DNA of 64,000 bases from Drosophila persimilis (Eukaryota; Arthropoda; Insecta; Diptera; Drosophilidae): contig NW_020825313.1 in the NCBI RefSeq assembly GCF_003286085.1, positions 3,286,001-3,350,000 of the forward strand, read 5' to 3'. A program made the translations under genes and the position numbers. Of this stretch, positions 54,293 through 64,000 are shown in pieces (position 1 is the stretch's first letter; every line of letters starts with the position of its first letter). Below the pieces are notes generated by a model that saw nothing but the letters and a program-made list of their open reading frames with translations, made no database searches and was not told the origin of the DNA.

Positions 54293-56479
54293 ATGCCTTA
54301 GCGTATAGGTATTTGGAATGCGTCGGGCATAGCCAACAAAAGCCTAGAACTCAAAAACTTCATTACAACGAATCAAATCGACATTATGCTTCTCTCGGAA
54401 ACGCACTTCTGCAGCAGAACAACATTCAAACTAATATGATATGAACTCTACACTGCAAATCATCCCTCCGATAGTTTCAGAGGATGATCTGCTATCCTCA
54501 TCCGCAGCAGCCTCAAGCACTTCCCAATCAACCCCATTACAGATGGCCAAAGCCGCTAACATGGTGCTAAGAACCTCTCTAGGAGAAACAACTATCTCGG
54601 CTATCTACTGTCCTCCGGCTACCTTATGGACAAGTTCTCAGTTCCGCTCTTTACTATCTAGTTTTGGACCAAAATACATTACAGCTGGGGACTGGAATGC
54701 GAAGCACCAATGGTGGGGAAACCTCGCTCCTGCCCTAGAGGTCGCGAAATCCACGACTATATAGTCTCAAGTGGAGCCAACATTCTTGCCACTGGCTCTG
54801 CAACCCACTTACCATACGACTCCAACAGATCGCCTAGTGCCCTGGATTTCGCTATCTACAAAGGCGTTCCCCATAGATTCCTGCACATACAAGCGAACTT
54901 CGACCTTCCCTCCACGTACCGCTTCTTAAAGAAATGCACTTATCCCATATCAACTACCCTACTAAGCTACTGCACAGTCGAGCAAACATTGAGATTTTTA
55001 AACCCATTTGGAAGATCACATTCGACTTAACGAGAGATTCGAGTCTCCAGAAGACATTGACGCGGCTGTACGCTCGCTTAATAGCCTCATCCAGGAAGCA
55101 GCTCTCTCCACAGAACCACCCACGTCCGAGAAGCGCTCGACCCGACCTGCTGCAACAAAGCTCCTGGGCACGATTTTATAGATGCCCGCATCGCAAAACT
55201 GCTTCCACGCAAGGGAGTTATGTTTCTAGTTGCACTTTACTACGCCATCCTTCCCATCGGCCACTTCCCCACCCAATGGAAGTGTGTGATGATACTAAAG
55301 CCAGGTAAACCAATGTCAGCCCTAGAGTCATACAGACCAATAAGCCTACTGCCAGTTTTCTCCAAGATATTCGAAAGAATATTCTTGAGCAGAATGGTGG
55401 CAGAAAGCTGCGTCAAGGAAACTATTCCACAGCACCAATTCGGTTTCAGAAGACAGCACGGGACCCCGGAACAAGTACACAGAGTGGCTCAACACATCCT
55501 CAACGCTTATGAAACTAAGCAATGCTGTTCAGATGTGTTTCTCGACGTGAAACAAGCTTTCGGCAAAGTCTGGCACAAGGGACTTTTATATAAACTAAAG
55601 ATTCTACTACCCGCCCCCCAGTATTCAGTCATAAAGTCATTTCTGAGAGAAAGAACGTTTATTGTCACAATCAAGGACGCTATTTCAGACATAAAAATTA
55701 TCAGAGCTGGAGTTCCACAAGGCAGCGTTCTGGGGTCAATCCTGTACACATTGTTTACATGCGACATGCCGTTACCACACGTCAACCCAAGCAACTTCCT
55801 GGTCGCCACTTACGCTGACGATACTTCTATTCTTTCATCATCCACCTGCTACAGAGCCGTTGCTGAACAACTTCAAATCAACCTCGAATCCGTGGAAAAA
55901 TGGGCAAAAAACTGGAACATCACAATTAACGAAACAAAGTCAGTTAACGTAAATTTTACATTAAGAAGCAAGCACCCACCAGACCTAACCTTTAACGGAA
56001 ATATAAATCCGCGCAAGAGCAGTCATTGCTACCTCGGTGTCCACTTCGATAAAAGACTAACTTGGGGACCACATATCAGAGCTACAGTCATCAAATGTCA
56101 AAACAAACTCAAAAAGTTGCACTGGCTCATGAACTCAAAAAGTAAACTTCCCCTACGCAATAAAGTCTTATTGTACAAGGCAACGATAATCCCTATATGG
56201 ACATACGCCATTCAAGTCTGGCGATGTGCAGCGAAGACGCATCTGAATAAAATCAGAGTCATGCAAGCGAAGGCTCTAAGGGGGATGACAGGTGCCCCGT
56301 GGTTTGTTCGGACCACAATGCTGGAAAGAGATCTCCTCATCCCAAAAGTTGGAGATCAAATTAACCATCACAGCAGTCGATACAACGATAGGCTCATTAA
56401 CCATCAAAATGAAACAGCTAGAGGATTACTGCACCCCCACATCCCACGCAGACTCAAACGTCTCGAACATAAAAAATAG
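54293..56479 (+). pseudogene. Jockey ORF2: endonuclease (decayed) and reverse transcriptase
   Basis: An ATG at 54293 is followed by an in-frame TAG as third codon, then readable endonuclease sequence (GIWNASGIANKSLELKNF, then LLSETHF near 54390) with several stops and frameshifts to about 55020. The RT part is open from 55220 to 56479 (419 residues in that frame): KPMSALESYRPISLLPVFSK near 55305, HQFGFRRQHGT near 55434, LDVKQAFGKVWH near 55542, GVPQGSVLGSILYTLF near 55711 and YADD at 55811. No RNase H follows. The enzyme is inactive because the endonuclease is broken. Confidence 0.87.
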
Positions 56480-56640
56480 AAAAATTTGCTATTATATACA
56501 TCATTAAAATGTATATATAAACCTAATCATTAAACTCTTAAAATATGTAGTAAGCCGATGTAAATATCACTAATATTAGATCAAAGTTTAAGTAAAGCTG
56601 ATTTCTAATAAAATAAAAATAAAAATATAAGTAAAAAAAA
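56480..56640 (+). other. Jockey 3' UTR and A-rich tail
   Basis: The AT-rich 3' UTR ends in AATAAAATAAAAATAAAAAT and a final A-run at about 56632-56640, directly before the right target duplication. Confidence 0.8.
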
Positions 56641-56770
56641 AGCTTTTAGGCATTGAGAAGGGACAAACGCCCTTTTGTCATCACAATGGACATTTCTTTT
56701 TACAGGTCCAAGTGAGCTTGGGGGGGTTTTATCGATCCCCCTAGGCTACCGCCTCAGCCTAATCTAACTA
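56641..56770 (+). mobile_element. LOA-B third copy, 3' UTR remainder
   Basis: It starts with the 12-bp target duplication AGCTTTTAGGCA. It then matches the LOA-B 3' UTR (GGTCCAAGTGAGCTTGGGGG near 56705) and ends in a degenerate tail CAGCCTAATCTAAC. It is the continuation of 40046-42239. Confidence 0.82.
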
Positions 56771-56799
56771 ACACCAGACTTCATAGCTACGATTAAAGA

Positions 56800-58530
56800 T
56801 TTAAAGCTACAAAATATTTGATTCCCCGCAACGTCACGGAACACCGGCGCGTTGAAGGCCTGCACTGCTTCAATATATTGGTAGCGGCGCCAACTCCAAT
56901 GCTAGTCCTGATTTCGGATACCCTGAACATGCCGTCCTCTTCTGCGTGCGTGGTGATGACCCTTCCGACGAGCTACTCCAGCGGCGGCAGACTGTCCTCA
57001 TCTACAAGGACCTGGCCTGGAGTTCATTATCGAATCGATGCTCTTCGGCGGTTAGGAGCGCACTGCCTACCGCCCGTAAGCTCTTGGCAGTTTTTACACA
57101 TACCTCCCATGTGAGGAGCTCGTGGCGGTATGAACGCAAATTCGCGTCTGTTCCTTGATGCGAAGTCGCGCATTGCGTCCCCTTGCTCCTAGAGCCTGAT
57201 CCGCAGAGCACTGAGGTAGCGGCTTGCTCCGACGAAGTTCGGCTGGTCCAATAGTCCACTGGTCCACAAAAATCAACGACACAAGTTGAAAATGTGCGGA
57301 GAGCACGGTGTCGATCTGCGGGTAAATTCTCTATGAGATGCGTCAACAATCGAGGCTTGCATTTAAAACAGCGCATACACGATCGTACTGTCTGACTGCA
57401 GACTTCCTGAGCATTCACTATCAAACATTCTGTCGAAGGATGCTCACAAGTGCTCGTAGGCCGACATGAAAATTCGAATGGTGCAGATGACGAATATAGC
57501 TTCGCACGAATTGCGAGCGCTTAGTCAAAAGCAGAGGAAACTTGGCATCGTATGATATAGGAGCTTTGTCTAGACGTCCTCCCACTCGCAACAAACGAAA
57601 AAATACACCAAGTTCATGTGTCTTCATGAATGAATGGGTTCAACCGCTGAAGACTAGGACCAATTGTAGGTCCTTTCCTAACCTTTTCGATTTCTCGGTG
57701 AGACAGTTTTTTCGAAGTTTATACTTTGGTCTTTACATTTTTCTATAAAGCAGAACACATACTCGAACACTCTAAGCAGTTTGAGGTGTGACGAAAATCC
57801 CTTGATGACATATAACAGCTAAATTCGTACAGCAGCGGTAAGCCCGACCGTTCTTGGTCCAATCCTTCGTTCCAAATTGACGCCACGTAGCATCATCTGA
57901 CCATAATCTTGAATCTCAGCCACTCTATTCCAAAACGAAAGTCGACAACGACGATGGATGAAACAGGATCCAATGAAGAGTTATCTCTGAATCCGACCAG
58001 AGGAGCAGAAGTCCTGGAAACATATTTTTCCGACACAACCCAACCAAGAAGGGTTTTCTGAAGAATTAGAACGACGGGACCTTGCTTAATTTGATCAACA
58101 GCTAATAATTCAAAGAACGATTCTGCTCCAATTAGTATATCAATTCTTTGTGGCTTGTAGAAATAAGGGTCTGACAGTGGTAGGTTTTCTGGGATTCGCC
58201 AGTCCGTCACATTCACTGACTGGTAAGGGTAATAACCTAAAATTAATTTCAGGATTTACAAATCAAAGGAGAATTCACTACCATTTATTCGCGACTTCAC
58301 CACTGTGTGTATTTTATCCTTTACTTGAGAATTAGATTCACCAAATCCAACCAAGTTAATACAGTTCTCCTCTCTACGAATCTGTAACCGATGAGCGAAA
58401 TAATGAAATTTTTTGTGATCCAGAGTCGAGCAAAGCTCTGGACAAAAGGTCTGGATACAAGGGATGCTGATGGTCGCGTCTTTACTTCGCTCCGCCCAAC
58501 AATTATTTTTTTTCGGTGATTTAAGGAGAG
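56800..58530 (-). pseudogene. BEL/Pao pol remnant, third family, inverted
   Basis: Reading from 58530 down on the minus strand: a protease-type region (LQIRREENCINLVGFGESNS near 58370), then 58216-57893 with WRIPENLPLSDPYF and IDILIGAESFFELL, typical of the Pao protease-RT border. RT and RNase H are largely missing. Next is the integrase N-terminus (LLRVGGRLDKAPISYDAKFP, near 57590), a region with CMRCFKCKP, LPADRHR and VVDFCGP (57370-57260), and a C-terminal DUF5641-like stretch at about 57020-56818 (DSLPPLE). Many stops and deletions occur. It is clearly diverged from BEL copies 1 and 2. No LTR is seen. Confidence 0.78.
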
Positions 58531-59033
58531 TAATTTCTGGTCTGATGAGCTCGTGAGGTGGCTCAAAGGGGGCCTAGCTGAGGCCACCGGACGGGTCGCA
58601 GGTTGCGGATAGCGAATGACCTACCTATATACAGGTCATATAGGTAGGTCAGCTGCGAATAATCGGACATCCCTAGGGAGAGTACCGAAAATAAGCAGCC
58701 CCGGACAGCCAGTGGGTGTTCGCAAAGTAGCAGCACTGACGATGCGCTTGTGGTGCCGCCTCGTATAAGTAGCTCACACACTCCCCTATCCCTACACATT
58801 ACCTACCCACATCCCAACCCCCCACATTCAGCTCACACCGGGCCGGACTAAGAGTGTTATTCGACCCGTGCCGAGAGTCAGCCTGGCTGGGGGCCCGGTA
58901 TATAAAACTAGCCCAGTCGTTAACGGAGAGCTCAGGGACTTGGCAGCCCCCTGTTCTAAGTATGCCTTATCCGGGCAACGTGGATCTCTGCCCGGACGGA
59001 CCGTACCCCTTCTCTGCAGCTCGTGGGAAAAGA

Positions 59034-59970
59034 ATGGAAGAATTTAAAAACAAACAAAATGAGTTTGGCACTCCCCAAATGCCAACAGGGAGCAATCCCA
59101 AACAGGGGAAAGGCAGCGGCCCAAAGGCCTGGCCCGACCCGCAAATCAGCAGGGAAAACCTGCGTGGCGGATGATGCTAGGGAGAGCCCAAAGTGTGTCG
59201 GGGTGGGTGGTGAATTGGCTCCCAAAACCGATACCTTGGCAGAGTGGCTATGCAATCCTGCGGCTGCTCTGCCTGCTGGTAAAGTGGCGGGTGATGAGTC
59301 ACCATCTACTAGTGTCCAAGCCAAATCTTTTACATATGCCGATAGAAGGAGTGCTGGCAAGCCAGATGTCCAGCCCGACATGGGCTGGTACCAGGGCTGC
59401 ATAAAAATCGTAGCCTGTGAAGATGAGCGCTCCGTACAGCTGTACAAAGAAGCGGTAGCGCAAGTCGGGGAAGTCTACCCAGGGGCGAAGCTCGTCGCTG
59501 TAGACTGGAGCGAAGTGCCCAGTAGACCAAGGGCGAGAGTCTGGGTGCCCGCCTCCATGAAGGAGCCGGAGCGCATCCTAAAAATGCTGCAAAGATGCAA
59601 CCCCCACCTCCCAACAGCGGATTGGAAGGTGGTCAAAGTTGAGACGACACAGGGCCCCACAAACCAGGCGGTGGTCGTCCTCAACAAAGAGTCGCTGGCC
59701 CCGATTGAGGCTGCCAAAGGCGAGCTCAATTTTGGGTTGAGCTCTGTGACCGTAAAGGTCTACAAGTCGGATGCGGCGGCCGTCGAAGCACCCGACGATC
59801 ACACAGAGATAGACCCAGAGGGCTACTCCACCGATGGCACGCTGAGATGCGACTTCGAGGCGATGTGTTGCCACGAGGAAGTCGAGGACGATCCGGATGC
59901 CAACATTACAGTGGTGGAGAACACTAAGGATGTCCCTGAGGCTCCTTCAGATCAATCTCCACCACTGTAA
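59034..59970 (+). pseudogene. LOA-C copy 2 ORF1, frameshifted and shortened
   Basis: The ATG at 59034 (MEEFKNKQNEFGTPQMPTG) corresponds to the start of copy 1 ORF1. Near 59105 homology moves to another frame, which runs to 59970. Relative to copy 1 about 110 residues are missing in frame after YADRRSAG (near 59355), which removes the basic segment and the start of the DUF4780-like region. The rest of that domain, ACEDERS to VTVKVYKSD, is present. The end overlaps ORF2 by 41 nt. Confidence 0.82.
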
Positions 59971-62900
59971 AGCAGCATCCGCTGCTCTTATACTCCGCCT
60001 CGAAGAGAGCGGAGCAGACGTAGCCCTGATCCAGGAACCTTGGATAGTGGGAGACAAGGTTTGTGGACTAGGGTCGAAGGAGTACAAGATAATTGTAGCT
60101 CAACATGAAGGTAAAACCCGCACCAGCATTCTCGCCAGAAAGCACCTTAATATCTTTCTGCTCCATAATTATAGCGATAGCGACAGCACGGCGGCAAGCC
60201 TACTGCTGAAAGGGACACATCTAAGGCTGATGTCGTCCTACATGGCCCATGAGGGAAACGATCCTCCCAACGACCTTGTTCGCAAACTAGCCAGCGACAG
60301 CGAGAGGTCGGACATAGACCTATTAATAGGTTGCGATGCCAACGCTCACCAAACTCAAGGGGGGAGCTCGAACACAAATGTAAGGGGTGAGTCACTTTTC
60401 AGCTTCATCCTTAACTCAAATCTATTTATTTGTAATCGGGGCAACGACCCCACTTTTATAATTAAAAATCGACAGGAGGTTATTGACATCACCCTTGTGT
60501 CTTCCAACCTGTTAGACATAGTCAAGAGTTGGCAAGTCCTTGATGACCACTCTTTCTCTGACCACAGATACATCGAGACCACACTATCCCTCGAGTGTCC
60601 GAAACCAAAGGACTATATTAATCCCAGGAAAGCCAACTGGGAAAAATATAGCTCAGCCCTGGAGGACTTACTCCCCTCCAAAGCACCATCATGCCCTGAC
60701 ACAAAAGACGACCTAGATCGCCTAGTGAACAGGTTCACAGAGGCATGCAACAAAGCCTTCGCGGCAGCATGCCCCTCTAGCAAACCTAGGGGGAAAAAGA
60801 AACCCCCCTGGTGGTCAAAACAAATAGACATCCTACGTAAAAGCTGCAGGACCCTCTTCAACAGGGCCAAAAGCGCGAACGAGGAGAGCCACTGGGCAGA
60901 CTACAAAATCAGTCTGTCACTATATAAAAAGGAAACAAGGAAAGCAAAAAGGGCCCCTTGGCAAAAATTTTGCTCGGAAATTGAGGAAACGTCAGAGGCC
61001 GCAAGGCTTCGCAAGATTCTCTCAAAAACTAACCCCTCGGTAGGGTATCTTAAAAGGAATGACGGCACGTGGACTAACTCCAGTGAGGAGTCACTGCACA
61101 TTCTACTAGACACACATTTTCCAGGGTGCACAACCATCGAGACGGCACATCTTCCAGGAGAGGGACCGGTAACCTCGATGGATCACATCCTCACAAAACG
61201 TAACATAAGCTGGGCAATAAACAGCTTCAACCAGTTCAAATCACCAGGCCCAGACCAGGTAATCCCGGCCCAACTTCAGAAGGTCGGGGATACGGCCATC
61301 AACTGGGTACAAGGTATCTTCAGGAAGTTACTGGCTGTGGGTACAATCTCGCGAACATGGCTTAAGGCAAAGATAGTCTTCATTCCCAAAGCTGGGAAAG
61401 CCTCGCACTCAGCTGCAAAAGACTTTAGACCAATCAGCCTATCGTCCTTCCTCCTCAAAACCTTTGAGAGACTCGTCGGGCTGCAACTGAGGACAACTAT
61501 ACACCCTCAGTTGCTGTCAGGCGCACAGCATGCCTACCGGAAAGGAAAATCCACGGAAACGGCTCTTCATGAGGTGATCTCAGCGGTAGAGAAATCTCTG
61601 CATCACAAAGAGTACTCACTCATAGCCTTTCTCGATATTGAGGGAGCTTTCAACAACGTTGTACCGGGCGCCATTACAGAAGCTCTGACTGACCTGGGGG
61701 TGGACCGTCACTTGGTGATGCTCATTGATCAATTGCTCATACGCAGGACGGTGACATCATCGATGGGATCGTCCACCCAGTCAAGGTATGTCAACAGAGG
61801 AACCCCGCAAGGGGGAGTTCTGTCTCCTCTTCTATGGAACATTGCAGTCAATAAGATTCTTTGCGACCTGGAAGAGGGGGGCTGTAAAGTAGTGGCATAC
61901 GCGGATGACGTTGCAATTATCTTTGCGGGGAAATACCCCCAAACACTATGCGACCTAATGACCGCAAAGCTTGCTCGATTGTCCGAATGGACAGAATCGC
62001 GCGGATTGGGACTAAATCCCTCGAAAAGGGAACTCGTGTTATTCACAAAAAAATACAAGGTCCCGCCCCTCAACCCCCCAACACTAAACGGATACAGGCT
62101 CTCCATCAGCGACAGTGCCAGTTACTTAGGGTTGGTAATTGACAAAAAGCTTAGCTGGAACCTGAATGTCAAGGATAGAGGCAACGACAGCACTCTATAC
62201 TTGCAAAAAAGCTATCGGCCTAAAGTGGGGAATGAACCCAAGCATAGTCCGATGAATATATCTGGCAATAGTCAGACCTATAATACTCTACGGAGTTACT
62301 GTCTGGTGGCCTGCGCTAACAAAAAGGACAATCACCAATCAGCTGGGCAAGGTTCAGCGAACAGCCGCCCTCTGCATCAGTGGAGCTCTTCGAACTACAC
62401 CAAATGATGCGCTAAACGCCATGTTATGCCTTCAGAGCCTTGACTTTGCAGGAAAGGAGCGGGCAGAAATGGCAGCTATACGTCTTAGGGACTCTGAACA
62501 ATGGGTACCCCAGAACATAGGTCACTCATCTATACTAAACAAAAACAACAAGGTCCCAGCAAGAACGGACTATCAAGTTCCAATGGAGCACACGGAGACT
62601 CCATTCAGCATAATCATCCCTCATAGAGACGATTGGCTCGAGGGACCCCCCGGCCCAGACGGGGCCATAAGCATCTTCACGGATGGCTCAAAACTGGACG
62701 GCAGGGTTGGAGGAGGAATCTACTCTGAACAACTTAACATAAGGCAATCTTTCAGGCTTCCGGATCACTGTAGCGTCTTCCAAGCGGAAGTTACAGCAAT
62801 CAGGGAGGCTCTGTACTGCCTTCATACGGTTACCACCACGGCAACCAATCTAAACATCTACAGCGACAGCCAAGCTGCGATCAGATCAATTAACGCGATC

Positions 62901-63512
62901 TCCTCGAACTCGGCTACTGTGGCGAAGTGCCGCAGATCTCTTCACGAGATGGCTCAGCAATTTGCTATCAGCCTTATATGGGTCCCGGGTCACCGGGATA
63001 TCGAGGGCAACTGCATAGCGGACGAGCTGGCCAGATCTGGCACTACAACCCCCCTTCTCCAAGATAAGGAGGATATTTGTATGCCTATGGCCACCTGCAA
63101 GCTCATCATAAAAGAGCAGTACACGCGACTGATAGACAACAAGTGGCAAATAGGGCCACGTTGTCGCACAGCTCGGCAAACATGGCCGACCATAGATAAG
63201 AAGCGCACCTCAGAGCTCTGCAAACTAGGCAGGGAAAGGTGCAGCGCAGTCATACGTTCCCTCACAGGACACTGGCTAGTAGGCACCCATGCAAACAGGC
63301 TGGATGCCCCATACAATGATTTCTGCCGCAGCTGCAGAGACGAGGACGAGGAGGAAACAGTGGAACCCCTGTTCTGTTCCTGTCCAGCTCTCAGCAGAAG
63401 GAGGCTGCATCACTTGGGCTCTGCCTTTCTGAACGACATCTCGGAGATGTCCACGCTGTGTCCCAGAAAGATCGTCAACTTTATAAGGGCATCTGGATGG
63501 GACAACTGTTGA
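59930..63512 (+). pseudogene. LOA-C copy 2 ORF2: endonuclease-RT-RNase H-CCHC, one frameshift
   Basis: From ATG 59930 a frame runs to 62407. The endonuclease has LIQEPW near 60024 and SDHRY near 60558. The usual DANAHH..WGS block reads DANAHQTQGGS near 60336, so a His and the Trp are changed. RT shows LAFLDIEGAFNN-type residues near 61630, PQGGVLSPLLWN near 61807 and YADD near 61898. The 8-bp loss near 62180, shared with copy 1, moves homology to the frame of 62421-63512. That part has RNase H (FTDGSKLDG near 62676, YSDSQAAIRSI near 62860, GHRDIEGN near 62990) and the CCHC knuckle near 63323. Confidence 0.92.
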
Positions 63513-63633
63513 CATGAAGTCTCATCTGCAGGGAGGGAATGATCCCAAGCGGTATCACAACGGGCCGAAACCGGCCTAAGTGTGCTGGGCTCCGAGCGAG
63601 CTTGGCGGCCGTCTCTACCTAACCTACCTAACC

Positions 63634-63699
63634 TATGTATAGAGCAAGGTATGATTTTAGAAAAAATATCTAGAGTTTTATCATTTAATCAGTCCTGTT
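63634..63699. other. Unassigned flank of LOA-C copy 2
   Basis: This short AT-rich piece lies between the LOA tail and the inverted unknown repeat. It may belong to the repeat, because copy 1 of the repeat is not aligned over this part. Confidence 0.4.
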
Positions 63700-64000
63700 G
63701 GCTGAAACCTTATAAAACCGCCACCTATCGGTGATAATCTGAACTAACTTCGATCTCAATCCTCCTTCTCAACCATGTAAAATCCTCTCAAATCGATCCT
63801 TCGCTCATTTATATTCTCTCTCCTCCCTCTTACTGTCAATGAACCTGTTTTTACGATTGGTCCCGTTTTGTGATTCAAACAACCCTCAAACAGGTAGGTC
63901 ATCCCTTTGCAATGAATCTAATGTGATAGTTTAGAGGTATTTTTTAAGTGTTTCCTGAAAAACGATTTCGATTCCCTTGAACCTTTCTACTTTCTCTATA
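63700..64000 (-). repeat. Unidentified interspersed repeat, minus-strand copy, runs off the window
   Basis: Its reverse complement matches 27289-27575 at about 88% by eye, with small indels. It is non-coding and AT-rich. The window ends inside it. Confidence 0.6.

Larger units (their letters stand above)
42240..56640 (+). mobile_element. Jockey-clade non-LTR retrotransposon with nested insertions and partial tandem duplication
   Basis: The outer limits are the 12-bp target duplication and the A-rich 3' end (56600-56640). Jockey sequence proper occupies 42240-43005 (5' UTR, ORF1 start), about 50796-51734 (ORF1 rest), 53597-53832 (duplicated 5' UTR), and 53844-56640 (ORF1 end, ORF2, tail). The intervening DNA is a CR1 with a nested LOA-C (43006 to about 50795) and a duplicated LOA-B block (51734-53596). 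ORF2 has no RNase H, and the tail is poly(A)-like, as in Jockey relatives. The specific family is not assigned. Confidence 0.82.
58536..63633 (+). mobile_element. LOA-clade retrotransposon, subfamily C (copy 2)
   Basis: It starts TCTGGTCTGATGAGCTCGTG, as copy 1 does, and ends with CCTAACCTACCTAACC at 63617-63633. No target duplication is visible: the left flank is BEL remnant and the right flank is unrelated. So flanking DNA has been lost or rearranged. ORF1 is shortened and frameshifted; ORF2 is open through endonuclease and RT to the shared frameshift. Confidence 0.92.

Noticed and set aside
1..64000. tRNA, rRNA or host protein-coding genes
   Set aside because: No cloverleaf-like segment, rDNA-like sequence or non-transposon domain was recognised anywhere on reading the window. 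A covariance-model scan would be needed to exclude small RNA genes fully.

Overview
This window is a nest of transposable elements from an insect genome, almost certainly Drosophila. The families are those of Drosophila heterochromatin: LOA-clade non-LTR retrotransposons with RNase H, CR1-clade elements with a PHD-like ORF1, a Jockey-clade element, BEL/Pao LTR retrotransposons, an errantivirus-like (Ty3/gypsy) env-LTR relic, and short repeats of the DINE-1/INE-1 type. I find no host gene, tRNA, rRNA or CRISPR array. The setting looks like pericentromeric or other repeat-rich heterochromatin. Species cannot be named from the sequence alone.

Layout. 1-3103: 3' part of LOA subfamily A, ending in an LTR fragment of BEL copy 1 (3104-8895). 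BEL copy 1 sits in errantivirus copy A (8896-9033, 13676-14477, 19898-19952), which also hosts a near-complete CR1 (9034-13675) and a full-length LOA subfamily B element (14478-19885, 12-bp target duplication). 19953-23514: second, truncated LOA-B copy. 23515-24827: inverted, internally deleted CR1. 24828-27265: errantivirus copy B, which acts as the empty-site reference for the insertions in copy A. 27266-29240: an unknown repeat, a CR1 scrap and a 34-bp LOA tail. 29241-36003: a DINE-1-like element split by a young BEL copy 2 (29489-35670; 5-bp target duplication; LTRs differ at 2 of 360 positions; 1220-aa open pol). 36425-37352: second DINE-1-like copy. 37353-40045: mostly AT-rich unassigned DNA plus an old LOA-type ORF1 relic.

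40046-56770: a decayed LOA-B copy hosts a Jockey-clade element (42240-56640, 12-bp target duplication). The Jockey element contains a CR1 (43006 to about 50800) whose 5' UTR contains a LOA subfamily C element (43449-48931, 12-bp target duplication), followed by a partial tandem duplication of the LOA/Jockey block (51733-53843). 56800-58530: inverted, decayed BEL/Pao of a third family. 58536-63633: second LOA-C copy. 63700-64000: inverted copy of the unknown repeat first seen near 27290.

How the genes work together. They are retrotransposition modules: ORF1 or gag nucleic-acid-binding proteins, and pol or ORF2 enzymes (endonuclease or integrase, reverse transcriptase, RNase H). No copy looks autonomous. 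Several defects are shared between copies, which points to spread of already defective sources, trans-mobilisation, or DNA-level duplication and gene conversion. The most unusual signals are an abrupt identity switch between the two LOA-C copies, an in-frame CR1-endonuclease/Jockey-gag chimeric reading frame, a tandem duplication spanning an element-in-element junction, and LOA 3' tails made of CCTAA, the ancestral arthropod telomere unit. I did not find a novel biological system beyond these. All identities and difference counts were made by eye.
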